DNA of 64,000 nt, taken from positions 3,410,001 through 3,474,000 of the forward strand of contig NZ_CP102269.1 of assembly GCF_025148635.1 (NCBI RefSeq), given 5' to 3'. Shown piece by piece: positions 40,368 to 49,272 of this stretch. The stretch is from Butyricimonas virosa (GTDB lineage Bacteria; Bacteroidota; Bacteroidia; Bacteroidales; Marinifilaceae). The notes below the pieces were generated by a model, which worked only from the letters and a program-made list of their open reading frames with translations, ran no database searches and was not told the DNA's origin. The translations under genes and the position numbers were made by a program. Every line of letters starts with the position of its first letter. Position 1 is the stretch's first letter.

Positions 40368-41978
40368 TTAGTGTGCCCATTCGGCAAAGAAGTCATTTCC
40401 CTTGTCATCCACGATGATGAATGCCGGGAAGTTTTCCACCCGTATTTTACGGATAGCTTCCATTCCCAATTCTTCAAAGGCTACGATTTCTACTGATTTA
40501 ATGCTTTCCTTGGCCAAGATAGCTGCTGGTCCACCGATTGATCCTAAGTAGAAACCACCGTGTTTTTTACAAGCATCTGTAACAGCTTGTGAACGGTTTC
40601 CTTTGGCAACCATGATCATAGAGCCGCCATGATCTTGGAATAGGTCAACATAGGGATCCATACGTCCTGCCGTGGTAGGTCCGAAACTTCCGGAGGCCAT
40701 TCCTTTCGGGGTTTTAGCCGGTCCTGCATAGTAAATCGGATGATTCTTAAAGTATTCCGGCATGGGCTTGCCTTCATCCAGCATGGCTTTGATGCGGGCG
40801 TGTGCGATATCACGGGCAACGATAAGTGTTCCGGACAAGTTCAGACGGGTTTTAACCGGATATTTTCTTAGTTCTTTTAATACCTCTTCCATCGGTTGGT
40901 CGAGGTCGATGTTCACGGCGGGTGCTAATGCCGGGTTCTCTGCCGGTAAGAAACGAGCCGGGTTCTTTTCCAGTTGTTCCAGGAAGATACCGTCTTCCGT
41001 GATTTTGGCTTTGATGTTCCGATCGGCACTACAACTTACACCGATACCCACGGGGCAAGATGCCGCATGACGAGGCATACGGATGACACGCACGTCGTGT
41101 ACCCAGTATTTACCCCCAAATTGGGCCCCGATACCCATGTCTTGACAGATTTTCTGAATTTTGGTTTCCCATTCCAAATCCCGGAATGCCTGACCGCCAT
41201 CATTCCCTTCGGTTGGAAGATTATCATAATATCCCGCAGATGCTTTCTTTACGGTTGTCAGACAGGCCTCGGCAGAGGTTCCCCCGATAACTACTGCCAG
41301 GTGGTAGGGAGGACAGGCTGATGTTCCTAGGTCTTTCACTTTGTCCTTGATGAACTTGGTCAGTGCTTCCTCGGTCAACAGAGCTTTGGTCTGTTGATAC
41401 AAGAACGTTTTGTTTGCAGAGCCACCGCCTTTGGTGATGAACAGAAACTCGTATTTATTCCCTTGAGTGGCATATAGGTCAATTTGAGCCGGTAGGTTTG
41501 TACCACTGTTTTTCTCATCGAACATCGTGTAGGGTACTACTTGAGAATAACGCAGGTTGCGATCCCGATAGGTTTCGAAAACTCCCTTACTGATGGCTTC
41601 TGCGTCATTGCCGTCAGTCCATACGTTTTCTCCTTTCTTACCGATAGCGATAGCAGTACCCGTGTCTTGACAAGTGGGTAGTTCACCTTCAGCGGAAACC
41701 ACTTGGTTCATCAACATGGTATGAGCCACGAATTTATCATTGTCGCTGGCTTCTGGATCTTTCAGTATGTTGGCTAATTTCTGCAAGTGAGAGGCACGCA
41801 GGTAAAAAGAAACATCTGCATAGGCTTCACGGGCGAGTAATTCAAGCCCTTCTTTTTGAATTTTCAATATTTTACGTCCTTCAACTTCGATGGTTTTCAC
41901 GTAGTCTTTTGTCAGTAAACGATATTCCGTACTGTCTTTTTGAATCGGAAATGGTTCTTGATACTTGAATTCTGCCAT
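40368..41978 (-). CDS. Fumarate hydratase, class I (iron-sulfur)
   Basis: A 536-residue two-domain enzyme interconverting fumarate and malate. The N-terminal catalytic domain contains 'PTCQDTGTAIAIGKKG', 'NSGTNLPAQIDLY', 'TKGGGSANKTFLYQ' and 'GTSACPPYHLAVVIGG', with three cysteines as [4Fe-4S] ligands. The C-terminal domain has 'ARDIAHARI', 'PIYYAGPAKTPKGMASGSFGPTTAGRMD' and 'MVAKGNRS'. It serves fumarate/succinate metabolism in anaerobic Bacteroidales. Complete. Terminator on its 3' side shared with rubredoxin. Confidence 0.95.
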   Translation of the reverse strand: MAEFKYQEPFPIQKDSTEYRLLTKDYVKTIEVEGRKILKIQKEGLELLAREAYADVSFYLRASHLQKLANILKDPEASDNDKFVAHTMLMNQVVSAEGELPTCQDTGTAIAIGKKGENVWTDGNDAEAISKGVFETYRDRNLRYSQVVPYTMFDEKNSGTNLPAQIDLYATQGNKYEFLFITKGGGSANKTFLYQQTKALLTEEALTKFIKDKVKDLGTSACPPYHLAVVIGGTSAEACLTTVKKASAGYYDNLPTEGNDGGQAFRDLEWETKIQKICQDMGIGAQFGGKYWVHDVRVIRMPRHAASCPVGIGVSCSADRNIKAKITEDGIFLEQLEKNPARFLPAENPALAPAVNIDLDQPMEEVLKELRKYPVKTRLNLSGTLIVARDIAHARIKAMLDEGKPMPEYFKNHPIYYAGPAKTPKGMASGSFGPTTAGRMDPYVDLFQDHGGSMIMVAKGNRSQAVTDACKKHGGFYLGSIGGPAAILAKESIKSVEIVAFEELGMEAIRKIRVENFPAFIIVDDKGNDFFAEWAH

Positions 41979-42083
41979 AATTCTTTATTGTTTTAGTGTT
42001 GTTAATATTTTTATTCCTATAACGGAAAAATTTCTTTAATATGTCGCAACGAAATTAGAATTAATAAATGAGAAGTCCAATAA

Positions 42084-42112
42084 AAAAGCCGGACAAATTT
42101 GGTCCGGCTTTT
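42084..42112 (-). terminator. Intrinsic terminator after the second metalloprotease gene
   Basis: The 11 bp stem AAAAGCCGGAC/GTCCGGCTTTT, with T-run on the minus strand, lies 20 bases past the stop codon at 42132. Confidence 0.88.
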
Positions 42113-42131
42113 ATGGATATTAGGCTAATGA

Positions 42132-44699
42132 CTAGTCTTTGAATAACTTGTCAATAGTTATGATTTGGTAATCGTAGAATGCGCGGGTTGCAGCATTTCC
42201 GGTACCCCGTTTTTCTTTGTAAAGAGCTTGTACTTTTTTCAACAATGATAACATGGCAGGACGTCCTACTGATGCAGGAAGTGTTGCAGCATTCATTGTC
42301 ATGCGGAAGTAGTCATATTCTCCCAGATTACATGCAGCATGGCTACAAAGTTTATGTTGGCTATTTACGCTGTTTTCTAAAGTTGCCAATGCCTCGGTCG
42401 GATCGATAGAAGTAAGTCTTTTTGGTGCTGAGGCCGCAGGAGTAGCTTGAAGACCACTCATTTGGCTGGCAATGGTTACTAAAGCAGCTTGTAAGTTCAT
42501 TTCTTCGTGAGAAAGTGAACGGGATGCAAGGGTCGGAGCCATAAGTAATTTATAAGCGTCATTTACATAGGCATCAAGCTTATAAGCGTCTTTTTGGCCG
42601 GAACGTTCTCCCTCGTATATACTACCAAGAGTAGCTGCGTTGAAGATTTTACCTACCACAGCGTATTGTAATTGATCGTACATATTCGGGTTTAATTCCA
42701 ATTTCTCTCTCAGATCATTCGTGATCAACCATTTCGGGCATGTAGTTACTTCGTTTACTAACCATTTGATAGCTTCTTGCTGTTTGGTTCTCGGGATGTA
42801 TTTTTTAGCTACACCGCCTTTACCGTCTTGTACTAGGTCCGTGAATTCAACACCACCGGGGTAAGCCAACACGTGGCTAAGCATTCTTTGGTACTGGCTC
42901 AGGATTCCATTGTAGTACATTTTTATGTCTTTATACGAGGCTCCCGGTTTGCTGCACCATTGTTCCAAGTTGTTCATGATGATCTTGAGGTTCTTGATAC
43001 AAAGTGAATTGGCTTTCACGTGATCATCTCCTAAATCTTCTGTCTGGTCAGTCGGGTCAAGTGTCTGCGGGAATTGCTGCGCCCCGAAACGATACATCGG
43101 ATCGTCAGATTTTTCTTCGATCCAGCTATTTAATGTTGCGACTTCGGCTTCCGGAGTATTAGCGTTCGGTATAATCCGGTACCCCCAGTTGATAGCGTAA
43201 ATATCGTATACTCCTAATACGGGCGGAACGAGGTTTACACCGCGTTCGTAGTCTCCGGGTTGAGCCACGTAGTTGTTACGAGCGTAGTCCATGATACTTG
43301 GGGTAGTTCCGTATTTTTTCGTGAATGACGGGCTGCGCAAAGAGTCTACGGGGAAAGAGTAACTTGCCCCCATGTTGTGCATCAGACCTAACGTGTGTCC
43401 GATTTCGTGTGATGCCACGTAACGTAAAGATTCATTCATCACGTCGTCACTGAATACTTCCGTACGAACGCGAGGATCAACGGCTCCCGTCTGAACAAAA
43501 CGCCAATCGTGTACAAGAGAAATCACGTTGTGATACCAGATCACGTCAGCCACGAGAATTTCACCGCTACGAGGGTCCACGTAACTCGGTCCCATAGCAT
43601 TAGCAGTAGGTGTTACGGCATAACGCACGCAGTTGTAACGAATATCGTCCGGGTCAAAGTTCGGATCGTCGGTCGGGTAATCTTTGGCGATAACTACATT
43701 TTTGAAACCTGCTTTTTCGAAAGCGATGTTCCAGTCCTCGATACCTTGTTTAACGGCACCTCTCCATTTTTCAGGGAAAGCATTATCCACGTAGAATATA
43801 ATCGGTTTTACCGGTTCCACGAGTTCTCCGCACAAGTAAGCAGCCATATCTTTCGGCTCGATTCTCCAACGGTGGATGAATTCGAAATCTTCCACGCGGT
43901 CTTTATCGCTCGTGTAGAAGTTCCGGGGAGTACTGAAATAACCAACACGTCTGTCTTTGTAACGTATGGGCATGGGATCTTTATCCAGTTCAACAATGGA
44001 ACGACGAACAACAAGGGTAAGAGGACCGTTTTGGCCGTTATAGTTCATTTGAGAGGAGATTTCCATGTTTCGAGGGAAGTTCTTTACCTCTTTCACGCGA
44101 GATGCGGATGGGTCGAACATGGCGCTCGGTTTTTTACCCGTCATCGGGCTGGAGCCCATCGGGGTAATACATTTTTCATCCCGTCCGAAGAATGCGGTCA
44201 TGTCGATCAACAGCGTGTCGCCCTTGGTGGCTTTCACCTCGAAGGTCTTCATGATCGGGTCATTGAAGTTCCGTTTGAAAGATGGGGCGATAGGATCACC
44301 TTCTCTTAACACGTCCTCGCAAAGCACTGAGTGCATGTATACGTTCGTGGAATCCGTTGAGAAACGAACCATGAACGGATCGTCGATCATCTGGCCTGCC
44401 ACGAAATCGGTAGGGGCGCTGGTTTCAGAAAGACGATTGGCAATCAAGTAGATCTTGTCCAAATTACGGGCCTGAATTGCCCACATTAAGGTTCCTTTTG
44501 GGGTGTAGTAAGCATCAATAACTCCCGGTAAGTGCTTAGCTCCTTTCACTTGCTTGTCGAAAGCAGATTCTTTAGGAGCGGGAGGTGTTGCGGTCTGTTC
44601 GGTTTTTGCTTTTTTCTTCTTTTTCTTGAAAGGGAAAGCTTGTGCCGTGGACCCTGCAAGTAGTGACAGGGTGACAACCGCGAGTAAAATTTTCCTCAT
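42132..44699 (-). CDS. Secreted zinc-dependent metalloprotease (DUF5117/DUF5118 type), paralogue of 536-3172
   Basis: An 855-residue exported protein (signal MRKILLAVVTLSLLAGSTAQAF). The zinc motif HEIGHTLGLMH is at residues 431-441, followed by 'GTTPSIMDYARNNYVAQPGD'. The preceding 'RWRIEPKDMAAYLCGELVEPVKPIIFYVDNAFPEKWR' is the same block as in the paralogue. After the signal comes a Lys-rich linker (FKKKKKKAKTEQTATPPAPKES). Substrate unknown. It is separated from the first copy by about 40 kb, so not a tandem duplication. A terminator follows. Confidence 0.92.
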   Translation of the reverse strand: MRKILLAVVTLSLLAGSTAQAFPFKKKKKKAKTEQTATPPAPKESAFDKQVKGAKHLPGVIDAYYTPKGTLMWAIQARNLDKIYLIANRLSETSAPTDFVAGQMIDDPFMVRFSTDSTNVYMHSVLCEDVLREGDPIAPSFKRNFNDPIMKTFEVKATKGDTLLIDMTAFFGRDEKCITPMGSSPMTGKKPSAMFDPSASRVKEVKNFPRNMEISSQMNYNGQNGPLTLVVRRSIVELDKDPMPIRYKDRRVGYFSTPRNFYTSDKDRVEDFEFIHRWRIEPKDMAAYLCGELVEPVKPIIFYVDNAFPEKWRGAVKQGIEDWNIAFEKAGFKNVVIAKDYPTDDPNFDPDDIRYNCVRYAVTPTANAMGPSYVDPRSGEILVADVIWYHNVISLVHDWRFVQTGAVDPRVRTEVFSDDVMNESLRYVASHEIGHTLGLMHNMGASYSFPVDSLRSPSFTKKYGTTPSIMDYARNNYVAQPGDYERGVNLVPPVLGVYDIYAINWGYRIIPNANTPEAEVATLNSWIEEKSDDPMYRFGAQQFPQTLDPTDQTEDLGDDHVKANSLCIKNLKIIMNNLEQWCSKPGASYKDIKMYYNGILSQYQRMLSHVLAYPGGVEFTDLVQDGKGGVAKKYIPRTKQQEAIKWLVNEVTTCPKWLITNDLREKLELNPNMYDQLQYAVVGKIFNAATLGSIYEGERSGQKDAYKLDAYVNDAYKLLMAPTLASRSLSHEEMNLQAALVTIASQMSGLQATPAASAPKRLTSIDPTEALATLENSVNSQHKLCSHAACNLGEYDYFRMTMNAATLPASVGRPAMLSLLKKVQALYKEKRGTGNAATRAFYDYQIITIDKLFKD

Positions 44700-44851
44700 A
44701 GTTCTCTTCGTTTAATCAATTAATTATATCTCATTTATTAGATTTGTGTACATATGTGTAATGTTTTTAACAGCGAGCGAAGGTATGTAAAAAAGAATCG
44801 AATTTATCTTACCGTTTTGTTAAAGTTTCATCCGAAAGACGATTATTATTG

Positions 44852-44859
44852 TACCTTTG
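44852..44859 (+). promoter_or_regulatory. Promoter -7 box before the CAAX protease gene
   Basis: TACCTTTG matches TAnnTTTG; it is 28 bases before ATG 44888 with a plausible start at about 44866. Confidence 0.55.
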
Positions 44860-44887
44860 CAGGCAATGAATCTTAAAAACAGATAAA

Positions 44888-46129
44888 ATGAGTTCGGAAA
44901 CCATATTTTTTATCATTGTTGTTTTCCTGTGCTTGGATTTCGTGTTGGAGAGAGTATTGGAGTCTTTGAATTCTAAACATATGTCTCCCGTGTTACCTGA
45001 TAGTCTGAAGGGAATTTATGAAGAGAAGGAATACAGTCGGTTTCAATCCTACAAACGGGAAAACGGGAGGTTGGATAGTTGGAGTTCGGGGGTTGGCTTT
45101 GTCGTGATGATCGTGTTTCTTGTGGCAGGAGGTTTCGGGTGGTATAATAGTTGGGTGGTTTCTTTGACGGATAGTGTGGTCTGGCAGACTATCCTTTTCG
45201 TGGTGGGGCTTTCCGTGGTATCTTCCGTGTTGGATATACCTTTTGATTATTATGCGACTTTCCGGATAGAGGAGAAGTATGGTTTTAACAAGACTACGAG
45301 GCGGGTCTATTGGTTGGATACGGTGAAAGAGTTGTTCCTTTCGTTGGTGTTGGGAGGGGTTTTGTTGGCACTTGTGGTGTGGTTCTACACGTGGGCGGGG
45401 ACTTATTTTTGGTTGTACGCTTGGGGAGCCGTTACCCTGTTTTCCGTGTTTATGGCTATGTTTTACTCGCAACTGATCGTACCTTTGTTTAATAAGCAGA
45501 CTCCTTTACAGGAAGGTTCGTTGAGGAATAAGATACAGGCTTTTGCGGGAAAAGTCGGGTTCAAATTGGATAATATATACGTGATTGACGGGTCGAAACG
45601 CTCCACGAAAGCAAATGCTTATTTCACGGGGCTGGGACCTAAAAAGCGGGTTGTCTTGTATGACACGTTGATTGACGAGTTAACGGAAGAGGAAATTGTG
45701 GCCGTGCTGGCTCATGAGGTTGGGCATTACAAGAAACGGCACACGTTGCGTTCAATGGTGGTTTCCGTGATACAGATGGGAGTGCTTTTCTGGTTGTTTT
45801 CCTTGTGCGTGAATAACGTGGCTTTGTCAGAGGCGTTGGGCGGGGACCGGGCATATTTCCAGATGGGATTAATCGCTTTTGCCATTTTGTATTCTCCCGT
45901 GAATTTGATTTTGGGGGTCGGTATGAACGTGTGGTCCCGGAATAACGAATACGAGGCAGATGCTTTCGCAGCTCGGTATTACGAGGGTGATTATCTGGTG
46001 TCCGGCTTGAAGAAAATATCGGTGAAGTCGTTAAGTAACTTGACTCCCCATCCCTTGTACGAGTATATCTATTATTCTCATCCGTCGTTATTGAAACGGA
46101 TAGATGCTATAAAACGTATTCACGAATAA
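44888..46129 (+). CDS. M48-family CAAX-type prenyl protease (Ste24-like)
   Basis: A 413-residue inner-membrane metalloprotease with several membrane helices (about 5-20, 60-80, 100-118, 145-170, 175-195, 290-312, 325-350). Active site HEVGH at residues 276-280 (LAHEVGHYKKRHT), third zinc ligand Glu in EYEADAFAARYY. The N-terminal domain 'SPVLPDSLKGIYEEKEYSRFQSYKRENGR' is the Peptidase_M48_N domain of Ste24-type proteins. The bacterial role is probably quality control of membrane proteins. It is 13 bases before cinA and may be co-transcribed with it. Confidence 0.93.
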   Translation: MSSETIFFIIVVFLCLDFVLERVLESLNSKHMSPVLPDSLKGIYEEKEYSRFQSYKRENGRLDSWSSGVGFVVMIVFLVAGGFGWYNSWVVSLTDSVVWQTILFVVGLSVVSSVLDIPFDYYATFRIEEKYGFNKTTRRVYWLDTVKELFLSLVLGGVLLALVVWFYTWAGTYFWLYAWGAVTLFSVFMAMFYSQLIVPLFNKQTPLQEGSLRNKIQAFAGKVGFKLDNIYVIDGSKRSTKANAYFTGLGPKKRVVLYDTLIDELTEEEIVAVLAHEVGHYKKRHTLRSMVVSVIQMGVLFWLFSLCVNNVALSEALGGDRAYFQMGLIAFAILYSPVNLILGVGMNVWSRNNEYEADAFAARYYEGDYLVSGLKKISVKSLSNLTPHPLYEYIYYSHPSLLKRIDAIKRIHE

Positions 46130-46141
46130 AAATATAAATGA

Positions 46142-47386
46142 ATGAAAGCTATTATTATTACTATCGGGGACGAGATTCTGTTAGGACAGATTCTGGACAC
46201 GAATTCACAATATATTTCGAGGCAGTTGACCCGCTTGGGGGCCGAAGTGGCGGATATTTTGTCTATTGCTGATCAAAGGGAGGAAATATGGCAGTGGGTG
46301 GATTACGCCATGAAACAGGCGGAACTGATCATCGTGACCGGGGGATTGGGACCGACAAAGGATGACGTGACTAAAAAGGTGCTGGCAGAATATTTCGATA
46401 CTCGCTTGGTGATGAATGAAGACGTGTTGAGATGGATCGGGAAGTTGCTGGAGAACGGGGGAATGAGGATGAACGAGGGAAATCGTAGTCAGGCTATCTT
46501 ACCGGAATCGGCCAAAATTCTTTACAATCGCAAAGGAACGGCTTCCGGGATGTGGTTTGAACGGGACGGAAAGATATTGGTGTCTCTGCCGGGTGTTCCT
46601 TTCGAGATGGAGGATTTGATGATCCAGAGCGTGATCCCGGAATTGCAGCGCTTGTATCCACACTTACATCTGGATTACAGGATGTTGAAAGTGTATGACA
46701 TCCCGGAATCGGAGTTGGCTCTTTTGTTGGAGAAATGGGAAGAACATTTGCCGGAAGGGTTCAGTCTGGCTTACCTGCCGTCGCCGGGATTTGTGAAGTT
46801 GCGTCTGACGGCTAAGGGGGATCAGGTTTTTAACTTGGATGCCCGTTACGATAGCTTGAAAGAGGCTCTTGAAGGACAGCGTTACACGGAAGGAGAGAAT
46901 GGCGGGACAGAACGGGAACTTGGGGAATTACTGATGTTGAAGGGAAAAACGATTGCCACGGCAGAGAGTTGCACGGGTGGAAATATCGCGGTTCAGCTCA
47001 CGTCGATAGCCGGTTCTTCTGCCTACTTTAGAGGGAGCATAGTGGCGTATGCCAATGACGTGAAGGAACGAGTGCTGGGAGTTCGTCCTGAAAGTTTGGA
47101 ACAATTCGGAGCAGTCAGTGAACCCGTGGTACGGCAGATGGCAGAAGGAGCCCGCCGTTTGGTCGGGACGGATTATGCCGTTTCTACTTCCGGAATTGCC
47201 GGGCCGACAGGCGGTACGGCCGAGAAGCCGATAGGAACCGTGTGGATCGGGGTTGCCGGACCGGAAAGAACGATTGCCCGCAAGTTCGTGTTCTCGTTTA
47301 CCCGTGAAAGAAATATTGGTAAGGCCACGATGAAGGCGATTGAAATGGTTATCGAAGAAGTGCGTAACGGGGCAGTAAATAAATGA
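46142..47386 (+). CDS. cinA: CinA-family nicotinamide-nucleotide amidase / ADP-ribose pyrophosphatase
   Basis: A 414-residue protein. The N-terminal MoCF-like COG1058 domain (residues 1-165) shows 'IITIGDEILLGQILDTNSQYISRQL' and 'IVTGGLGPTKDDVTKKVLAEYF'. A linker follows, then the C-terminal CinA amidase domain (about 255-410) with 'TIATAESCTGGNIAVQLTSIAGSSAYFRGSIVAYAN' and 'VSTSGIAGPTGGTAEKPIGTVWIGVAG'. In NAD recycling the amidase converts nicotinamide mononucleotide to nicotinate mononucleotide. Complete. It follows the CAAX protease gene. Confidence 0.95.
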   Translation: MKAIIITIGDEILLGQILDTNSQYISRQLTRLGAEVADILSIADQREEIWQWVDYAMKQAELIIVTGGLGPTKDDVTKKVLAEYFDTRLVMNEDVLRWIGKLLENGGMRMNEGNRSQAILPESAKILYNRKGTASGMWFERDGKILVSLPGVPFEMEDLMIQSVIPELQRLYPHLHLDYRMLKVYDIPESELALLLEKWEEHLPEGFSLAYLPSPGFVKLRLTAKGDQVFNLDARYDSLKEALEGQRYTEGENGGTERELGELLMLKGKTIATAESCTGGNIAVQLTSIAGSSAYFRGSIVAYANDVKERVLGVRPESLEQFGAVSEPVVRQMAEGARRLVGTDYAVSTSGIAGPTGGTAEKPIGTVWIGVAGPERTIARKFVFSFTRERNIGKATMKAIEMVIEEVRNGAVNK

Positions 47387-47481
47387 ATTGTTTATAAAGT
47401 GAATCCGTCGTGAATCATAGTAAAAAGGCGGGTCTCGGTAAACTTTTTTGTATTTCATGTTCCTATTTCGAAAATATAAAT

Positions 47482-47489
47482 TACATTTG
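47482..47489 (+). promoter_or_regulatory. Promoter -7 box before the structured RNA candidate
   Basis: TACATTTG matches TAnnTTTG. The predicted transcript start at about 47496 falls inside the first stem of the structure. Confidence 0.45.
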
Positions 47490-47492
47490 CAC

Positions 47493-47612
47493 ATCTCACT
47501 CAGAAAATAATACAACGTGTAGCGACGCTGAAGGTATTATAAAGCCTCCGGTGCGTGGCTATGCGTAGTGTTAAATTTTGGGTGAGATCTTAATTTACAG
47601 TCCGGAGGCTTT
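47493..47612 (+). ncRNA. Candidate structured RNA with mutually exclusive stems
   Basis: Stem P1: ATCTCAC (47493-47499) with GTGAGAT (47582-47588). Stem P2: TAGCGACGC (47520-47528) with GCGTGGCTA (47553-47561), one mismatch. The P2 loop contains AAAGCCTCCGG (47541-47551), which pairs perfectly with CCGGAGGCTTT (47602-47612), an 11 bp stem followed by T's. The third stem overlaps the others as a pseudoknot or as an alternative terminator-like form. This is the architecture of riboswitches or attenuators. It does not match a class I can name. It may be a small RNA or a leader of the repeat-protein gene at 47772, although a separate promoter lies nearer that gene. Confidence 0.5.
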
Positions 47613-47693
47613 TATGTTTTGTATGTAATGTAAATAATACATATAGATATTGTTCGTAGGGTAACAATTTTAAAATTCTAATTTCACTAAAAT

Positions 47694-47726
47694 AGCGGGG
47701 CCGTGACGGTTACCCGCTTTTCTTTT
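47694..47726 (+). terminator. Terminator-like hairpin before the repeat-protein gene
   Basis: Stem AGCGGG/CCCGCT with a 13-base loop, followed by TTTCTTTT. It could end the RNA started at about 47496. Confidence 0.7.
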
Positions 47727-47754
47727 GTGCTTGGCAGGAATTTTGTTATATTTG
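47724..47754 (+). promoter_or_regulatory. Promoter for the repeat-protein gene
   Basis: TTTG (47724-47727), 19-base spacer, TATATTTG (47747-47754): a full Bacteroidetes-type promoter, with start near 47761 and ATG at 47772. Confidence 0.7.
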
Positions 47755-47771
47755 AGAAATAAATCTTTGCT

Positions 47772-48836
47772 ATGAGAAAGTTTACATTGTTACTATTTTT
47801 CGTTGTTCTTTGGTCGTTTTCTTACGCTCAGATGGGTGGAGAACAATATTTTGTTGATATACATGGTGATTTGCGTTATGAATCTCGGGATAGATTTCAA
47901 GCATCACTTTCCACGAATATCTTCGGGGATAAGGTTTACAAGGATAATCGGGGAAACGAGGTGAAGTATTCGAAGACGATGTGGGAGAAGGTGCCGGGGA
48001 AGGATAGACCTTATTTTGAAGATTTCTTGTTCTCTGAACTGATACATAAATATCGGGATCGGAGAAACGTGCATGAGGTGTATGAAATCGATATTTTTGG
48101 AGATGCACGATACCGGAATAATCAGGGACAATCCATGACATTAAGGCGGAATATCATGGGGGAGTTGGAATATTCCAGTAACGAGTTTCGAGCCACGTTA
48201 GGAAAAGATATTTTTGAAAATGTAATATATAAGGATAACCGGGGAAATAAGGTTACCTATTCAAAAGAGTTTCTTGGTAAGCTCCGAAAAGGAAGGCATA
48301 GAGGAGACAGGAATATTGAAGAGTTTTTGTTGTTAGGATTGGCCAAAGATGTCGGAAAAAAGAGAAATTACACGGAAGAGTACACCGTGGATATATTCGG
48401 AAATGTTGAATATAAGAATAGCGAGGGACGTCGGGTTTCGATAAAAAAAGATATGTTTGACAGTTTCGAGTATAAGGATAACCAGGGGGTAAGTCTTTCT
48501 ATCCGGAAGGATATTTTTGACCATGTGCAGGTAAATGATGGCAGGGGAAATAAAGTGGATGTCGGAAGAGATATTTTCGGAGATCTCCAGGTGAAAGATA
48601 ATAAGGGAAATAAATGGAGCGTGGAACGGGATATATTCGGGGATTTGAAGTTTCGTCATAATTATAAAGAGTGTGCAACCTTGAAGAAGAATATTTTTGA
48701 TGAGAGAGAATATTCCGATAATAAGGGGAATAAAGTCAAGTATTCGAAGGAATCGTGGGATAAGATGATAAAGAGGTTCGGGGATGACGAGAAGGTTTTT
48801 TCGATGTTGTTAAAAAAGTTTTTTGGGTCATTCTAG
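47772..48836 (+). CDS. Secreted protein of tandem ~20-residue repeats (DIFGD...DNkGNk)
   Basis: A 354-residue exported protein (signal MRKFTLLLFFVVLWSFSYAQ). The mature part is built of roughly 12-14 units of 20-22 residues with consensus 'DIFGDlqykDNkGNkv.v.r', clearest in the second half (RKDIFDHVQVNDGRGNKVDV, then GRDIFGDLQVKDNKGNKWSV, then ERDIFGDLKFRHNYKECATL). Two Lys/Arg-rich non-repeat inserts (WEKVPGKDRPYFEDFLFSELIHKYRDR; KEFLGKLRKGRHRGDRNIEEFLL) break the series. The units are probably beta-strand pairs. No domain name known to me. It lies alone between a promoter and a terminator. Confidence 0.85.
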   Translation: MRKFTLLLFFVVLWSFSYAQMGGEQYFVDIHGDLRYESRDRFQASLSTNIFGDKVYKDNRGNEVKYSKTMWEKVPGKDRPYFEDFLFSELIHKYRDRRNVHEVYEIDIFGDARYRNNQGQSMTLRRNIMGELEYSSNEFRATLGKDIFENVIYKDNRGNKVTYSKEFLGKLRKGRHRGDRNIEEFLLLGLAKDVGKKRNYTEEYTVDIFGNVEYKNSEGRRVSIKKDMFDSFEYKDNQGVSLSIRKDIFDHVQVNDGRGNKVDVGRDIFGDLQVKDNKGNKWSVERDIFGDLKFRHNYKECATLKKNIFDEREYSDNKGNKVKYSKESWDKMIKRFGDDEKVFSMLLKKFFGSF

Positions 48837-49272
48837 GTGTAGACGAGGTTGGAGATGAAAAGGCGGGATTGTCTTGTTGATATCCCATAGACTTGTCCTC
48901 GGAGTGTCTTTACGCCTTTTTGGCATATGGTTTGGATTTTGTCATGTAAGTGACGATAATGATAGCGTGACATGACAATAAAGCAGGTACGTGTGTAGAG
49001 GTTTTGGTGTATAATTTTTTTTTTTTGTATTCTTAGTTTTGGCTTTGTAGTTATGTTTTTGTTAATTTTTTGTCTTTAGTTAATAGAAAAATACTATTGT
49101 TGGCATAATATTTGTTAATGATTTTCTTATTTGAATTGGTATAAAGTTAATTAAAATTTTTAATGTGATTTTTTTCTATGGGAGTGTAACATTTTTAAAC
49201 GAGACCCCGTATTTCGAATGTTATTTAGGATTAGCTTAGATATATAACAAGCAAACAATAGTTAACAAACAG
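48837..49272. other. Non-coding region before the OmpA gene
   Basis: 436 A/T-rich bases with no gene. The first part holds a terminator (48858-48921). The rest includes long T- and A-runs and the upstream region of the OmpA gene; I see no clear -7 box there. Confidence 0.5.
48858..48921 (+). terminator. Terminator after the repeat-protein gene
   Basis: The outer stem AAAAGGCG/CGCCTTTT encloses a short GGAT/ATCC stem in a long loop; the 3' arm ends in T's. Confidence 0.6.

Larger units (their letters stand above)
47387..47771. other. Intergenic region with candidate RNA, terminator and promoter
   Basis: The 385-base spacer between cinA and the repeat-protein gene has no gene. It carries a promoter-like box (47482-47489), the structured RNA candidate (47493-47612), a terminator (47694-47726) and the promoter of the next gene (47724-47754). 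Confidence 0.6.

Noticed and set aside
43509..44309. 266-codon frame antisense to the second metalloprotease
   Set aside because: Shadow of a gene with clear zinc-protease motifs.
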